A stretch of DNA of 64,000 nucleotides. Origin: Breviolum minutum Mf 1.05b.01. Its lineage: Eukaryota; Sar; Dinophyceae; Suessiales; Symbiodiniaceae. Each line of letters begins with the position of its first letter. Positions within the stretch are counted from its first letter, which is position 1. The notes beneath the pieces were generated by a model. It was not told the DNA's origin, made no database searches, and saw only the letters and a list, made by a program, of their open reading frames with translations. This document shows positions 1-8,409 of this stretch, piece by piece. The translations under genes and the position numbers were made by a program. The stretch is taken from NCBI GenBank assembly GCA_000507305.1, contig DF240144.1, positions 1-64,000 of the forward strand, read 5' to 3'.

Positions 1-1
1 C

Positions 2-2293
2 TCCCTTTGGATCTCCCATCCAAGCACGGGAAGCACCCCCAACCGGCACAAGGAGCTGGTGTCTTTCGCAAACTGGCATGCAAAGATCAAACACATCCTC
101 CGTGTCAAAGTCTTGTGGAAGTAGGCCGGCTCGCCATAGTGGCCGGGAAACACTAAGACTAGCAAGTTCTCGTGCGGCGAGTAGAACAGGTTGCAGAGGA
201 CTCCGAGGTCGCCGGTTGATCTCGGCGATGACATGGAGAACTCCTACTGTTCCTGGTTCTGTAAAAGGTGCTGGGTGCACAATGTGCATCTGCAGGGTAT
301 CATCTTGCCCAATATGGTCATTCCATATTCTCTTGAGCTTTTCACGAATTCGCACAACAAGTTGAGCTCGAAGAGTGAAGTCACGAGATTGGCCAAAAGC
401 GGCTTGTCGATTGCCATGTTTGACTAGCCACGAGCGGAACTGCACATTGAGTTGCCCAGAAGCAGCCCGAAATTGGGCCCCGGCAGCAACTGCTGCCCTG
501 TTGACAGAGTTCTCTTCCCATCTCGGCGGAGGGATGACTCTGCCAATGACAACCTCACCCTCTGCGGTTCTCCTTGTGATAGGGATGTCCTGGTCAAACG
601 CAAGCCTGATCTCTGGGTTCGGTCTGACCTGAAAACATGGTGGCTCAGTCACATCTTCGACCGGACATAGGCCGTGCTCCGCATCAATGGCAACAGATGA
701 GGGGATCTTAATGACAGTCTCGTGCTGGAGGAAGGCCACTTCATCCTCATCAGAGTGCAAGACCGGCTTCAGGAAGTGCAGTCTCCCGACACGGGGTCTG
801 AATCTGTCGTCAGAAAGAAACTGCAGACCGTCAGTCTGGACTGCAAGTGGCGGAGCCTCAGGATTTCGGTCATCAAGTCCCAGAGCGTGGCTGAAGTCTG
901 CAACCGTAGATACCGATGGCAACCAAAGTGCTGTGACAAATGGAGCGACAAGACCACCATCACACCAAACCATAGCTGGGAACTGATCGCTATCAACTGG
1001 AAAGCCCAAAAAATGTAAGGTGGAGGTATCCGCGAGATGAATCAACCCAGCGAATGCAAGGGCACCCGGTGTCTGCAGGTTCCAGAGATGGTACATGACG
1101 GAAGCCAAATGTTCAATGGATTGGAGCTCGGAGGCATGAGGGCTATAATCATGACGTCCTAAATAGCCTTCTTCATTGAGAACATGGAAGCTCCAGGTGA
1201 CCTCAGGCAAAACCCAATGTCCCAGTAGATTTCCAGCCGCCTCAAGAAATTGGTCACCATGCCAAAAATAATCCGCAAAATCCAAAGGAGGTGCAGAAAC
1301 TTGAGGTAAAGCATGCAACTGGATGAAGGCACCCTCCACCACAGTAGTAGTTTCTTCCGGATGCAAGCGGTAGCCTTCAGCACGTACTATGCAGCGGAAA
1401 CTGGCACGAACACAGAGATGGTCGAATTTCGAAACAACATCCCGGAAGTGAAGCTGCTGTAAGTAGTAGCAGGCAATGTGCCTAGCATTGGAGTTTCCGT
1501 GAGCGTCCCAAACAACCGACTCCTCCAGAGCCGGGACAGCTCCAATCGGGCAGGCAGTCTTGGCATCGGTAAACTCCGCCACAATATGGACACAAGTGCG
1601 CCAGGAAGGTCGTAAAGTGTCTTGTGGTTGTGGATGCACAAAGTAAAGCTTGCAATCAGCGTCATGAAACTCAGGCCAGTTCTGGCGAACAGCTTGTTTC
1701 AACAAGATAAGCTTAGCATGTTCCAGAACGAAGTATCTTGAACCGACTGCAGAACCTGAGAGACCATGGCAGCAGATCCTGACGTTTTCAACGGAATGAG
1801 CCTCAAGTTCTTGAAAACGCTGTTCAAGCAGTTGCTGACAGCAGATGTCCCTTGAGGGAGAGGACTCAGAAATCTGCATGAACCATGTCACGTCGGCTTC
1901 AGAGAGGTCATGATCAAGGTGATTCTCATCCAAAACCGTGCATCCGGAATCAAGCTGATGAAGGCGAGGGTCACACCAGCGGTCAGAGACATGGGGACCA
2001 ACACCACCAACAGCCGTTTCAAGAGCACTGTGCGACACAGCACCCAACAAAAGCTCACCTCTTAAGGTGAAAGCATTGAGGGAGGCTGCAAACGAGTCTA
2101 TGTAGTCAAATTCATGGACGACTGAATGCCTATACAAAGCAGCCTCCTCTGTACTCAAAACTGTCCGACCAAAGTTGCTTGCTGCACAATCACATTGGTT
2201 GCAATCATAGGCCTCAGCAACTTTGAAGGTAACCGACTTGGCCTTGATGACATCTGCTTTCTGTTGACAAGTCAGTGTCCGGCCGACCTTCAA
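2..2293 (-). CDS. Retroelement polyprotein (ORF2), N-terminal part, runs off the left edge
   Basis: Reading the minus strand in the frame whose codons occupy window positions 2-4, 5-7 and so on, I found no stop from 2293 to position 2, about 764 codons; the frame leaves the window open. The translation is protein-like throughout, with regular Trp, His-Pro and acidic/hydrophobic patterning. It begins near a Cys-rich stretch (YDCNQCDCAASNFG, about 2165-2210). It contains two copies of a 66-67-residue module (1571-1768 and 218-418), each ending in a His-Pro-x-Pro segment followed by a hydrophobic HIVAEF/HVIAEI strand. No reverse transcriptase or endonuclease motif is reached; these would lie left of the window. 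The frame lies one base back (-1) relative to ORF1 and its true start is unknown. Family assignment rests on ORF1, on the RNase H remnants elsewhere in the window, and on my memory of similar dinoflagellate proteins. It could instead be one continuous ORF split by an indel. Confidence 0.72.
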   Translation of the reverse strand, partial: MKVGRTLTCQQKADVIKAKSVTFKVAEAYDCNQCDCAASNFGRTVLSTEEAALYRHSVVHEFDYIDSFAASLNAFTLRGELLLGAVSHSALETAVGGVGPHVSDRWCDPRLHQLDSGCTVLDENHLDHDLSEADVTWFMQISESSPSRDICCQQLLEQRFQELEAHSVENVRICCHGLSGSAVGSRYFVLEHAKLILLKQAVRQNWPEFHDADCKLYFVHPQPQDTLRPSWRTCVHIVAEFTDAKTACPIGAVPALEESVVWDAHGNSNARHIACYYLQQLHFRDVVSKFDHLCVRASFRCIVRAEGYRLHPEETTTVVEGAFIQLHALPQVSAPPLDFADYFWHGDQFLEAAGNLLGHWVLPEVTWSFHVLNEEGYLGRHDYSPHASELQSIEHLASVMYHLWNLQTPGALAFAGLIHLADTSTLHFLGFPVDSDQFPAMVWCDGGLVAPFVTALWLPSVSTVADFSHALGLDDRNPEAPPLAVQTDGLQFLSDDRFRPRVGRLHFLKPVLHSDEDEVAFLQHETVIKIPSSVAIDAEHGLCPVEDVTEPPCFQVRPNPEIRLAFDQDIPITRRTAEGEVVIGRVIPPPRWEENSVNRAAVAAGAQFRAASGQLNVQFRSWLVKHGNRQAAFGQSRDFTLRAQLVVRIREKLKRIWNDHIGQDDTLQMHIVHPAPFTEPGTVGVLHVIAEINRRPRSPLQPVLLAARELASLSVSRPLWRAGLLPQDFDTEDVFDLCMPVCERHQLLVPVGGASRAWMGDPKG

Positions 2294-3567
2294 GCTCCGG
2301 TTTGGATGGTTGCTGAAGCCCTTGGTCTCTTGCTGGTGTTCTCCTCGTCCCCATCTGAAATCTCTTCTACCTCCTTCTTGGTAGAAACACCAACTGACGA
2401 GAGACACGTTGTCATGGCTTCTTGCAATTGCACTCGAAGCTTCTCCTCTTCCTTGTCTGAAGAGGCATCTGGCATGTCCTCCAAGGCTGCTGTCTCCTCC
2501 ACACCAGTTCCTTCTGCATGGGAGTTGAGCTGCTGGATAGTGCGTTTTGCATTCGACACCTCTTGGAGCGCCTTGGCTTCCGCATCCTGAAGCTTGGCCA
2601 TATTCATTCTGTAAGAGTCCAATTGGGTCTCCCATGCACGCAGGCTCTCCTGTAAGTGCTTCATCCAGGATGCCCTCAACTTGGCTCTTGCATCGTGAGC
2701 CTCCTGGTGTGCCTTCCTGGCACGACCCAAGGATGAGGTCGCGGCATGGAGGTCTTTGGTAATCTGGCGATTGCCAGAGCTCTCGACCTTTTCCATGGCC
2801 TCCCGAAGGGCCGGTGGGATCGATGCAGTCTCCGGAAATGCCTTCTTGAGTGCCAGAACCAAGTCCTGTGTAGACTGATTGACCTGCTGCTGCTGCGTTG
2901 TAGGTGCCGTGGGGGCCTGTTGAAATTGCTCGAAGTCCAGGATGGGCCAAGGTGTCATAGTGTTGGACATTGGCACATAGGCAAAGGGCGAGGAGGCATT
3001 TTTTCCATTGTTGCTCTTTGTGCTGGATTCTTTGCCAGCACCTTTTCCTTTGCTGCCCGGATCTTTCCCCCCTCCTTTTCCTTTCGAGTGGTTGGGCTTG
3101 GATCGTCGCCTTGCACTGCTGCTCCTGGGACGAGAGCTTTGGCTGTCTGAAGAGGCCGTCCAAGTCCAAGATCGACCCTCCATTTCTTGGCAGTCCGTCC
3201 AATACCCACCACATTTCTGACAGAACTCGGCGTTCTTCTTGTTCATGATGCGGCAGTATTCGCATTTCCAACCTTGACGTCCATTCTCCATCGCAAGGAT
3301 CTTTGATCTTGCGGTCTGGACACGTTGCAAGAAAGCTGGATCGCGAGAATGATGCCCACCAAGCGTCTTGAGAATCCAACTGAGGGTATCGAAAGTCCCA
3401 GGTCGAATCCCCTTTTGAATCTGATGCCAATAGTACCGTGCTGTTGCCCTCAGCTTGCGGAAACGTCTGCGCTGTGTAGGCGTCAGGGTTGCCACACAAA
3501 ACAAGGCAGAGCAAAAGATACCAAAGTTGCATCCGGCGCAGGTAAGTGGCCAAGTCAATGACAGCAG
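2290..3567 (-). CDS. Retroelement ORF1: RanBP2-type zinc finger plus coiled coil
   Basis: The minus-strand frame is open from after a stop at 3568-3570 to the stop at 2290-2292. Counting from the codon at 3556-3558, a basic N-terminal part (residues 29-90) is followed by a RanBP2-type zinc finger (97-120). The finger has Trp97, Cys99, Cys102, Asn106, Cys113 and Cys116 in the W-x-C-x2-C-x3-N-x6-C-x2-C order. Then come a Ser/Lys/Gly-rich linker (128-190), a Gln-rich stretch (213-230), a predicted coiled coil (about 250-345) and an acidic tail. Nucleic-acid binding through finger and basic linker is inferred, as for non-LTR ORF1 proteins. No ATG lies in frame before Met90 (codon 3289-3291), so the start is either downstream of the apparent N terminus or supplied by splicing. 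An AG preceded by a pyrimidine-rich tract at 3472-3473 is a candidate acceptor. The downstream polyprotein lies in the -1 frame. Confidence 0.75.
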   Translation of the reverse strand: MLSLTWPLTCAGCNFGIFCSALFCVATLTPTQRRRFRKLRATARYYWHQIQKGIRPGTFDTLSWILKTLGGHHSRDPAFLQRVQTARSKILAMENGRQGWKCEYCRIMNKKNAEFCQKCGGYWTDCQEMEGRSWTWTASSDSQSSRPRSSSARRRSKPNHSKGKGGGKDPGSKGKGAGKESSTKSNNGKNASSPFAYVPMSNTMTPWPILDFEQFQQAPTAPTTQQQQVNQSTQDLVLALKKAFPETASIPPALREAMEKVESSGNRQITKDLHAATSSLGRARKAHQEAHDARAKLRASWMKHLQESLRAWETQLDSYRMNMAKLQDAEAKALQEVSNAKRTIQQLNSHAEGTGVEETAALEDMPDASSDKEEEKLRVQLQEAMTTCLSSVGVSTKKEVEEISDGDEENTSKRPRASATIQTGA

Positions 3568-3630
3568 TTACCCCGCGTTGTAAAACCCACCGACAAACAA
3601 GACGTTGAAGAATAGGAATATCAAAAATGT

Positions 3631-3842
3631 ACTGACAGACGGCTTATTTAAAAGCAGCGGTGCCACCCAGGTTTTTAGGTGCTGGGACACCAGGTAAAGC
3701 CCGCAAATCCAAGTGTAAGTCCGGAGACAAGTCAATCCGGAAACCAGAAAAATGCAGGGATACCAGACACTGACGGTCGGCTAATCTAAAAGCAGCGAAC
3801 GTCACCCAGGTGAGTTACGGTGCTGGGACACCGGAAGGCAAA
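3631..3842 (-). repeat. Tandem 138-bp monomers in the retroelement 5' leader
   Basis: Two related blocks start at 3631 and 3769, exactly 138 bases apart. Each holds aaaagcagcg, then cacccagg, then ggtgctgggacacc. They lie just upstream of ORF1 on the minus strand. Repeated 5' monomers carrying promoter activity are known in some LINEs, so a promoter or leader role is inferred. Confidence 0.6.
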
Positions 3843-3923
3843 AATGGCGTAGAAGACTACCAAAATGCCCGTGGAAATATTCCACTAAGGGATGGCAACG
3901 AACGGACCACGGGGGAAACTGCG

Positions 3924-3934
3924 CTCGAGCCAAA
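3924..3934 (-). other. Possible relict of the dinoflagellate spliced leader
   Basis: On the minus strand this reads tttggctcgag, matching 10 of 11 bases at the 3' end of the conserved dinoflagellate spliced leader (…tttggctcaag). It sits just upstream of the leader repeats, near the likely 5' boundary of the retroelement. A short match can occur by chance. Confidence 0.25.
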
Positions 3935-3959
3935 CCTTGAATTTCAGAAACTGATAAAA

Positions 3960-4675
3960 ACAAGATAATTCTGTTCCAATCAAGAGTTAGCTACTTTGTT
4001 CACCTCAGAAAAAGATGATTCAAACAAGTGTTTGGTCCATTTTCTTCATTGCTCGAGTATGATCATGATGCTTTTGAGGTTTTCACACACCTTCGTCTCC
4101 AAGAAATCTGGGTCAACTACAAAAATACACGGTGAAAAAAAGGTTGGTTGAAGCTTTGGATGACTTTCCTGCGGCAAAACCTCGCAGCAAGTGTGGGTTA
4201 TAGTATTTCCTCAGATATTTACAACTACCTTCGTTATACTGGCTAGATCAATAACTCATCAACTAGAAAATGTTCAGTGGCAATTTTTTACATGTTTGGT
4301 TCCAAATACCTGATCACTAGGTGCTCCCCTGGATGTACAGGGTATAAAGACTAAGGCATTTTTTGAACAAATATCTTCAATCTTCAAATTTGTTGGTTGG
4401 GTATATATCTCCTATAGGAACAACTAAGGTACACAGCCAAAAGCCCGTTGGAATGCCACGGCTGAACGACGATCCGCCGATCCGCGCGATTCTTCGCCTG
4501 TGTGAGCTCATGCTTCAAGGCTGAAACCAACCTCGAAGTGCATCGGTTTGGTTTTCACATTTCACACTTCAGTTGCCCTAAGAATCCGTAAGGGGATGTC
4601 GGCCGGGGTGTCAAGTTGCCACCTGTTTTAAGGCTTCCAGGGGTGTCATTATGAGGGTCCCTTATCAAAGGTGTC
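3960..4675. other. AT-rich spacer; one dispersed repeat
   Basis: I see no gene here. The segment holds one dispersed repeat (4151-4246) and a short block at about 4620-4665 (cacctgttttaaggcttcca…) that recurs at about 40997-41040. The rest is AT-rich and unrecognised. Confidence 0.5.
4151..4246. repeat. Dispersed repeat, second copy at 56923-57021
   Basis: Both copies share gcaagtgtgggttata, tttcctcaga and aactaccttcgttatact in the same order and spacing. No inverted ends are visible, so this is probably part of a longer element rather than a MITE. Confidence 0.6.
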
Positions 4676-4780
4676 CTAGTTGGTGGTTTCACCAACCCAT
4701 TTGGAAAATATGCTCGTCAAATTGGATCATATCCCCGAGGTTCGGGATGAAAAGAAAAAATGTTTGAAACCACAACCCAG
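4676..4780. repeat. PAL-B palindromic element
   Basis: Starts ctagttggtggtttc and ends gtttgaaaccacaaccca, with the family core cgtcaaattggatcat between. The flanking words cttatcaaaggtgtc recur before the PAL-B copy at 62276, so both derive from one larger unit. Confidence 0.7.
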
Positions 4781-4954
4781 GTGTGGTTTTTTGTCTGTTT
4801 TTTTGTTGTTTTCCTCCTGTTCTTCAAGTCATCTTCCATTTTGGTTGTGGAGAAAAATCGGTGTTAAAACACAAAAAAATACGGCGTTTTTGATGCGTTT
4901 GTTTTAAGTTCTGGATCAAAGTTTGACATTGTCATGATATTAGATACTCAAGAC

Positions 4955-5060
4955 CCTTCAAAAACAAGGGTTTAATAATGCCTTGTTAAGGGCAACCAAT
5001 GGTTAATAAGCCCTGATCATAAAGCCTTATTTCTCCGGGGGTACGTGAATCAAGGGGAGG
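4955..5060. repeat. PAL-L element, degenerate
   Basis: Carries tgccttgttaaggg, ccaatggttaataag and gccttatttctccggggg in the order of the intact PAL-L hairpin at 10161-10315. Confidence 0.5.
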
Positions 5061-5865
5061 TAGGTTGCCTAGCTGACTAGCCAGCCTATCATAACCCCAT
5101 AAGAAGTGGGACTAGACCACATTTAAGTTTCCTCCAAGATATATGTAGTTCCCTATAGAAAAACCCTCCTGAGGTGAATCTAGGTGTTTTTTGTTCGGTA
5201 TGTTTTCTGGGGATCCAGTCATACCTTTCCTCAGTTCACGTGCACCCTGCAATTTGGAAGATTCTGGGGTTCTTTTTCTCTCCACTTAGTAGTTGAAATA
5301 GTTGCAAATAGATTCACCCAAATCGGCCCAAAGAGCTCCCCAAATATCCCAGCCTAGCAGTAACATCTAAAGACCCTATAAACACCCCAAAGCCTTGACA
5401 ATCTTTATCATGTCAGTCATGCCTCTTAATCACTCAATGGTGTTCAAATCACCTTCCTTTGATGTGAAAATGTTTGAAACACTGAGAAATCCTACCGGAA
5501 CTTTAGACCAACCATTCGTAAGAGGCTGAAATGATCCAGACTAAGTTCAACTTCTACCCAGTATATAGCAGTATAGAAGGATCGATAGCTTCCCTTCATG
5601 GGTCAACCCCCATGGTTTGCAGTATGCTATCGGCCTTATAACTCTCGCCAATTCACCTGAAAGTTCCTTAGAACTCTCGCGTGTTTGAACGTATTCTGCA
5701 TAAGAATCCCTATGGGAAGCTTGTATGGGAAGCTTTTACGGGTCCCACTTACCAGCTAAGGGGGGTCCCATGTCCTTGGGGGTCGCGGGTATATCACCCT
5801 TGAGAAAATCAACATTGAGAAAACTAACAAACAATAAAAAACCAACCACTTGAAGGCTTGGATTT
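5061..5865. other. Spacer without recognisable features
   Basis: AT-rich sequence with no long frame, no clear inverted repeat and no satellite that I can see. Confidence 0.4.
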
Positions 5866-5945
5866 GCTTGTTCGATGCTTGGAAAACAATTTCCAAACAT
5901 ATTCCCCCAATAGTAGTGGTTTGATGGTGATGAATCCCATGGCAG
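5866..5945. repeat. Dispersed repeat S, copy 1
   Basis: Shares the order ttgctt…gatgcttggaaaa…ccccaat…gtttgatggtgat…atcccatgg with copies at 16976-17062 and 55318-55403. Confidence 0.55.
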
Positions 5946-6137
5946 AAAGTAACAAATCACCTTAAACAAATCCAAGTGGCAACTCCACTTACTTTAAGCA
6001 ATCTTGCACCCTACAGATGAAAAAATGAAAAACAAAAACGTCCAACAGCTCGCCAAAACCAAAGCAAACATGTACCCACATAAATGGCAGCGAACCAACC
6101 ACAAGCTTCACTCCAAAACTCTACTTGCATCATGGAC

Positions 6138-6401
6138 TCACTGCCAACTCATCCATGTCGACGCGGAGGTGGCTCGACGTGACGGTGCCCAGGTGGGGGG
6201 GGGGGGGTCTGTGGGCTGGTGGTGGTGGTCGGTCTTGTTGGCCCTCGCCACAAATGCAATCTGGTTTGACCCCCCGTCGCTTTCCAGTTGCCTCCAAGCA
6301 GGATACAGTACAAAAAACGCCTTATCAGGCGTCACTCTCTCCCGACCGAAATCAACTTCTTCAGGTCTTTCAGCAGCATAAAACCACGAAAATGACGACA
6401 T
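6138..6401 (-). CDS. Candidate exon or small ORF, unknown protein
   Basis: An ATG-initiated minus-strand frame of 87 codons. Its first half is protein-like (AAERPEEVDFGRERVTPDK, then a hydrophobic/aromatic stretch and IAFVARAN). The second half runs through the G13 tract and becomes Pro/His-rich low complexity, so a real exon would probably end near 6235. It is the most downstream of several minus-strand islands between 6.1 and 18.3 kb. No family recognised. It could be a chance frame. Confidence 0.3.
   Translation of the reverse strand: MSSFSWFYAAERPEEVDFGRERVTPDKAFFVLYPAWRQLESDGGSNQIAFVARANKTDHHHQPTDPPPPTWAPSRRATSASTWMSWQ
6195..6207. repeat. G13 homopolymer next to GGT repeats
   Basis: Thirteen consecutive G on the plus strand, followed by a gctggtggtggtggtcgg tract. 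It is a likely length-variable and error-prone site. Confidence 0.8.
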
Positions 6402-6605
6402 GATAACTTTCGTGACCTATCAGACTATCAGATCCGTATATATGCGAACAACTCATATCATACCGGTTCCGGTAGATTCCGACGAAAGAACACAAACCAA
6501 ACGCAGTATCTGTATTCTAACCACGGTGTTTCCAAACACAGAATAACCCATAAATTCTAATGGAAACACACTAGGGCATGGAACGGAACAAAACACAACA
6601 AGTAC

Positions 6606-6706
6606 CTGATGATTCAAAGTGACCTTTTTGGGATGGTTAAGTGACCCTTTTAAGGGGTTAAGTGACCTCCAACTAGGGGATCATCTTTGAATCACCTTGT
6701 AAAGGT
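6606..6706. repeat. PAL-F palindromic element
   Basis: The left arm gatgattcaaagtgacc pairs with the right arm tcatctttgaatcacc; the interior has three spaced aagtgacc words. Related loci: 36321-36411, 42494-42590, 60792-60890. Confidence 0.65.
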
Positions 6707-6852
6707 TCTTTGAAACCAACTGAGTCCTAAGCAGACTGACTCAACTGGAGTCAGTGTTTTTTTTTGTGACCCTCCCTGAAACGACCACAGTTTACCCCCA
6801 TGAAAATATGCCAAAAAAAACCGAAAGGAAGCGAAGCTCATCATCTTCCAAC

Positions 6853-6916
6853 CCCTTGAGATTTTCAAGTTTTCAACGGCCGAGATCCCGAACTCTTCCA
6901 TAATCATTGCCAAGTC
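6853..6916 (-). CDS. Candidate internal exon, unknown protein
   Basis: The minus strand reads an AG acceptor (6917-6918) followed by G, as is typical of dinoflagellate introns. A coherent frame follows (DLAMIMEEFGISAVENLKIS), then ggttgg near 6851, a possible GT donor. The helix-like, charged composition contrasts with the repeats on both sides. Family unknown. Confidence 0.35.
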
Positions 6917-6940
6917 CTTCGAGGGAATAATGAATCCCAA

Positions 6941-7047
6941 GACGGATTCCCATGGAAAAATGGTTGTACTTACCTATACATGAATGGTTGATTTTTGATG
7001 GGTTTCATGTAGGTAAATACGCTATAATCTATCCATGGGAATCCGTC
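6941..7047. repeat. PAL-A palindromic element
   Basis: A perfect 15-base terminal inverted repeat (gacggattcccatgg / ccatgggaatccgtc) encloses the family arms cttacctatacatg and catgtaggtaaatac. Confidence 0.8.
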
Positions 7048-7419
7048 ATGGGTTCATGGTGTTTGGAAAATGAGGCACCCAACGGCTCCCCGGTGATTGC
7101 AATCATTTCCAGTCGTAACCTCACCCCTATGCCTTGGTTGTGTAACTTCTAAAAGATTTGTCAAGGTGCCTTGGTTCACACACACCAACCGGCCCCAACA
7201 ACAGGAAAAAAAGCCTGCCAATCCAAAGGTATTTTGAGTGGCTTCTAGGTTAGAGTTGCTGATGACCCGTGAAGTCATCCAGAAACAATATGAAAGGTTG
7301 TTATTTATTAGGTCCCCCAAGTTGTTCTCCCAAATATTGGGTGTGGCCCCCCCCCCCCGCAAACGAAGGTTTATAGGACTCCCCGACCTAAACATGTAAA
7401 CACTTGGCGCTAAACTCAT

Positions 7420-7625
7420 TGCTGGTTCAAATGCAGAAAATTGTTGCGAAAGTTGCTGGAGTCATAGTTGTTGGTGGTGTTTCTTCATGCTGCACCACTA
7501 TAGTTTCTTTGGCTATTTGCAATGCCTTATACATCTCAATTGCTTCACCAAATTTTGTGGCTCAAGTGTATCAGCTAAAGCACTCAATGCACCACCATCA
7601 CCCCCCAGTATTGAACATATTATAC
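7420..7625 (-). pseudogene. Coding relic, helical protein, one frameshift
   Basis: The minus strand first reads GGDGGALSALADTLE, then after a one-base shift FGEAIEMYKALQIAKETIVV and a Thr/Pro-rich tail before a stop. The A-x-E-M-Y-K-A-L-x-I-A-K-E pattern resembles a TPR-like helix pair, but this is only a resemblance. The shift could be an intron boundary instead of damage. Confidence 0.3.
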
Positions 7626-7829
7626 TTGGACACTTGAATACTCCACAAGTGGCTCATGTTTAGTAGTCTCCCTAAAAACAACAGCTCGCCCCTGAAAATT
7701 GATAGTTGGAAGAGGAAATGTCCTTTCGGGGCCGAGCCTACTCTCAGTGGCTATATGTTAGTTTTGGGAAGGGTGCCTATCAATGATGTTTATCAACATG
7801 GTTCACTATGAAGGCCTCCCTTAAACACA

Positions 7830-8249
7830 CTAAAGATTGGTCAATTGGTCAATGAAACCCATTATATATTTCTCACCACTTTTTTGGAGGTGATGGCAAT
7901 CAACCCAACCAAAACATTTTTCAGTATGGTGATCAAAAACCTTGTGACATTCCATCATGCTGGTTGTTGTAACAAGGATGCCTTTAATGGTTTCTTGTAA
8001 CCCCTCTACTGGGAAGTTTTTCATCCCCCAAAAAACCCAAAGAACTGGAAATTCGAAGTTTCTACTGTGTGTACCTGCCATGGCTCTTGGTTTTTCGGCG
8101 AAAAAACAACCTGAAAGCCATCTCATCTTGGTGCCTCTTTGCGAAGCGAAAAGGGCCCTTTGCTTATGGTCAAAGGGAAATTCTGAGTACCCTTGGGAGG
8201 GTACCCTAGCAGCTGTTCCCCAAGTATTACCCCATATTGCCTTATACAA
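7830..8249 (-). CDS. Candidate coding island, unknown protein
   Basis: A minus-strand frame is open for 139 codons but has no ATG at its start. Its middle looks like protein (GLQETIKGILVTTTSMMECH) and ends at cacaag followed by gtttttg, a plausible GT donor near 7945. The upstream part overlaps an inverted repeat and is probably not coding. Unrecognised; it may be one exon of a minus-strand gene. Confidence 0.25.
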   Translation of the reverse strand: MYKAIWGNTWGTAARVPSQGYSEFPFDHKQRALFASQRGTKMRWLSGCFFAEKPRAMAGTHSRNFEFPVLWVFWGMKNFPVEGLQETIKGILVTTTSMMECHKVFDHHTEKCFGWVDCHHLQKSGEKYIMGFIDQLTNL

Positions 8250-8332
8250 CCATTATATAATTCATATATCGGTGGTATATGTTGGTATATATCTCGGGGT
8301 ACTCTCCCAGGGTACCCAACTTTTCCCTTTGA
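8170..8332. repeat. Inverted repeat, about 34-base arms
   Basis: tcaaagggaaa…gtaccc at the left is mirrored by gggtaccc…tttccctttga at the right, with an AT-rich loop containing tatat steps. It directly abuts a PAL-G element. Confidence 0.65.
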
Positions 8333-8334
8333 CT

Positions 8335-8408
8335 CTAGGGAACTAACATATCCCACCTTTTTCAAGTTAATGTCACTTGGTAGGGGATATGTTAGTTCCC
8401 TGGAGGGC
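8335..8408. repeat. PAL-G palindromic element
   Basis: ctagggaactaacatatccc is mirrored by ggggatatgttagttccctg. It is the shortest PAL-G copy in the window. Confidence 0.75.
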
Positions 8409-8409
8409 A

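Noticed and set aside
2126-3561. Plus-strand frames of 60-150 codons
   Set aside because: Shadows of the minus-strand retroelement ORF1 and polyprotein; no domain logic on the plus strand.
5736-5975. 79-codon minus frame
   Set aside because: Covers dispersed repeat S; the same peptide would arise from its other copies.
7548-7560. tttgtggctcaag as a spliced-leader relict
   Set aside because: Has an extra base and lacks the upstream leader sequence; it lies inside a coding relic on the other strand.
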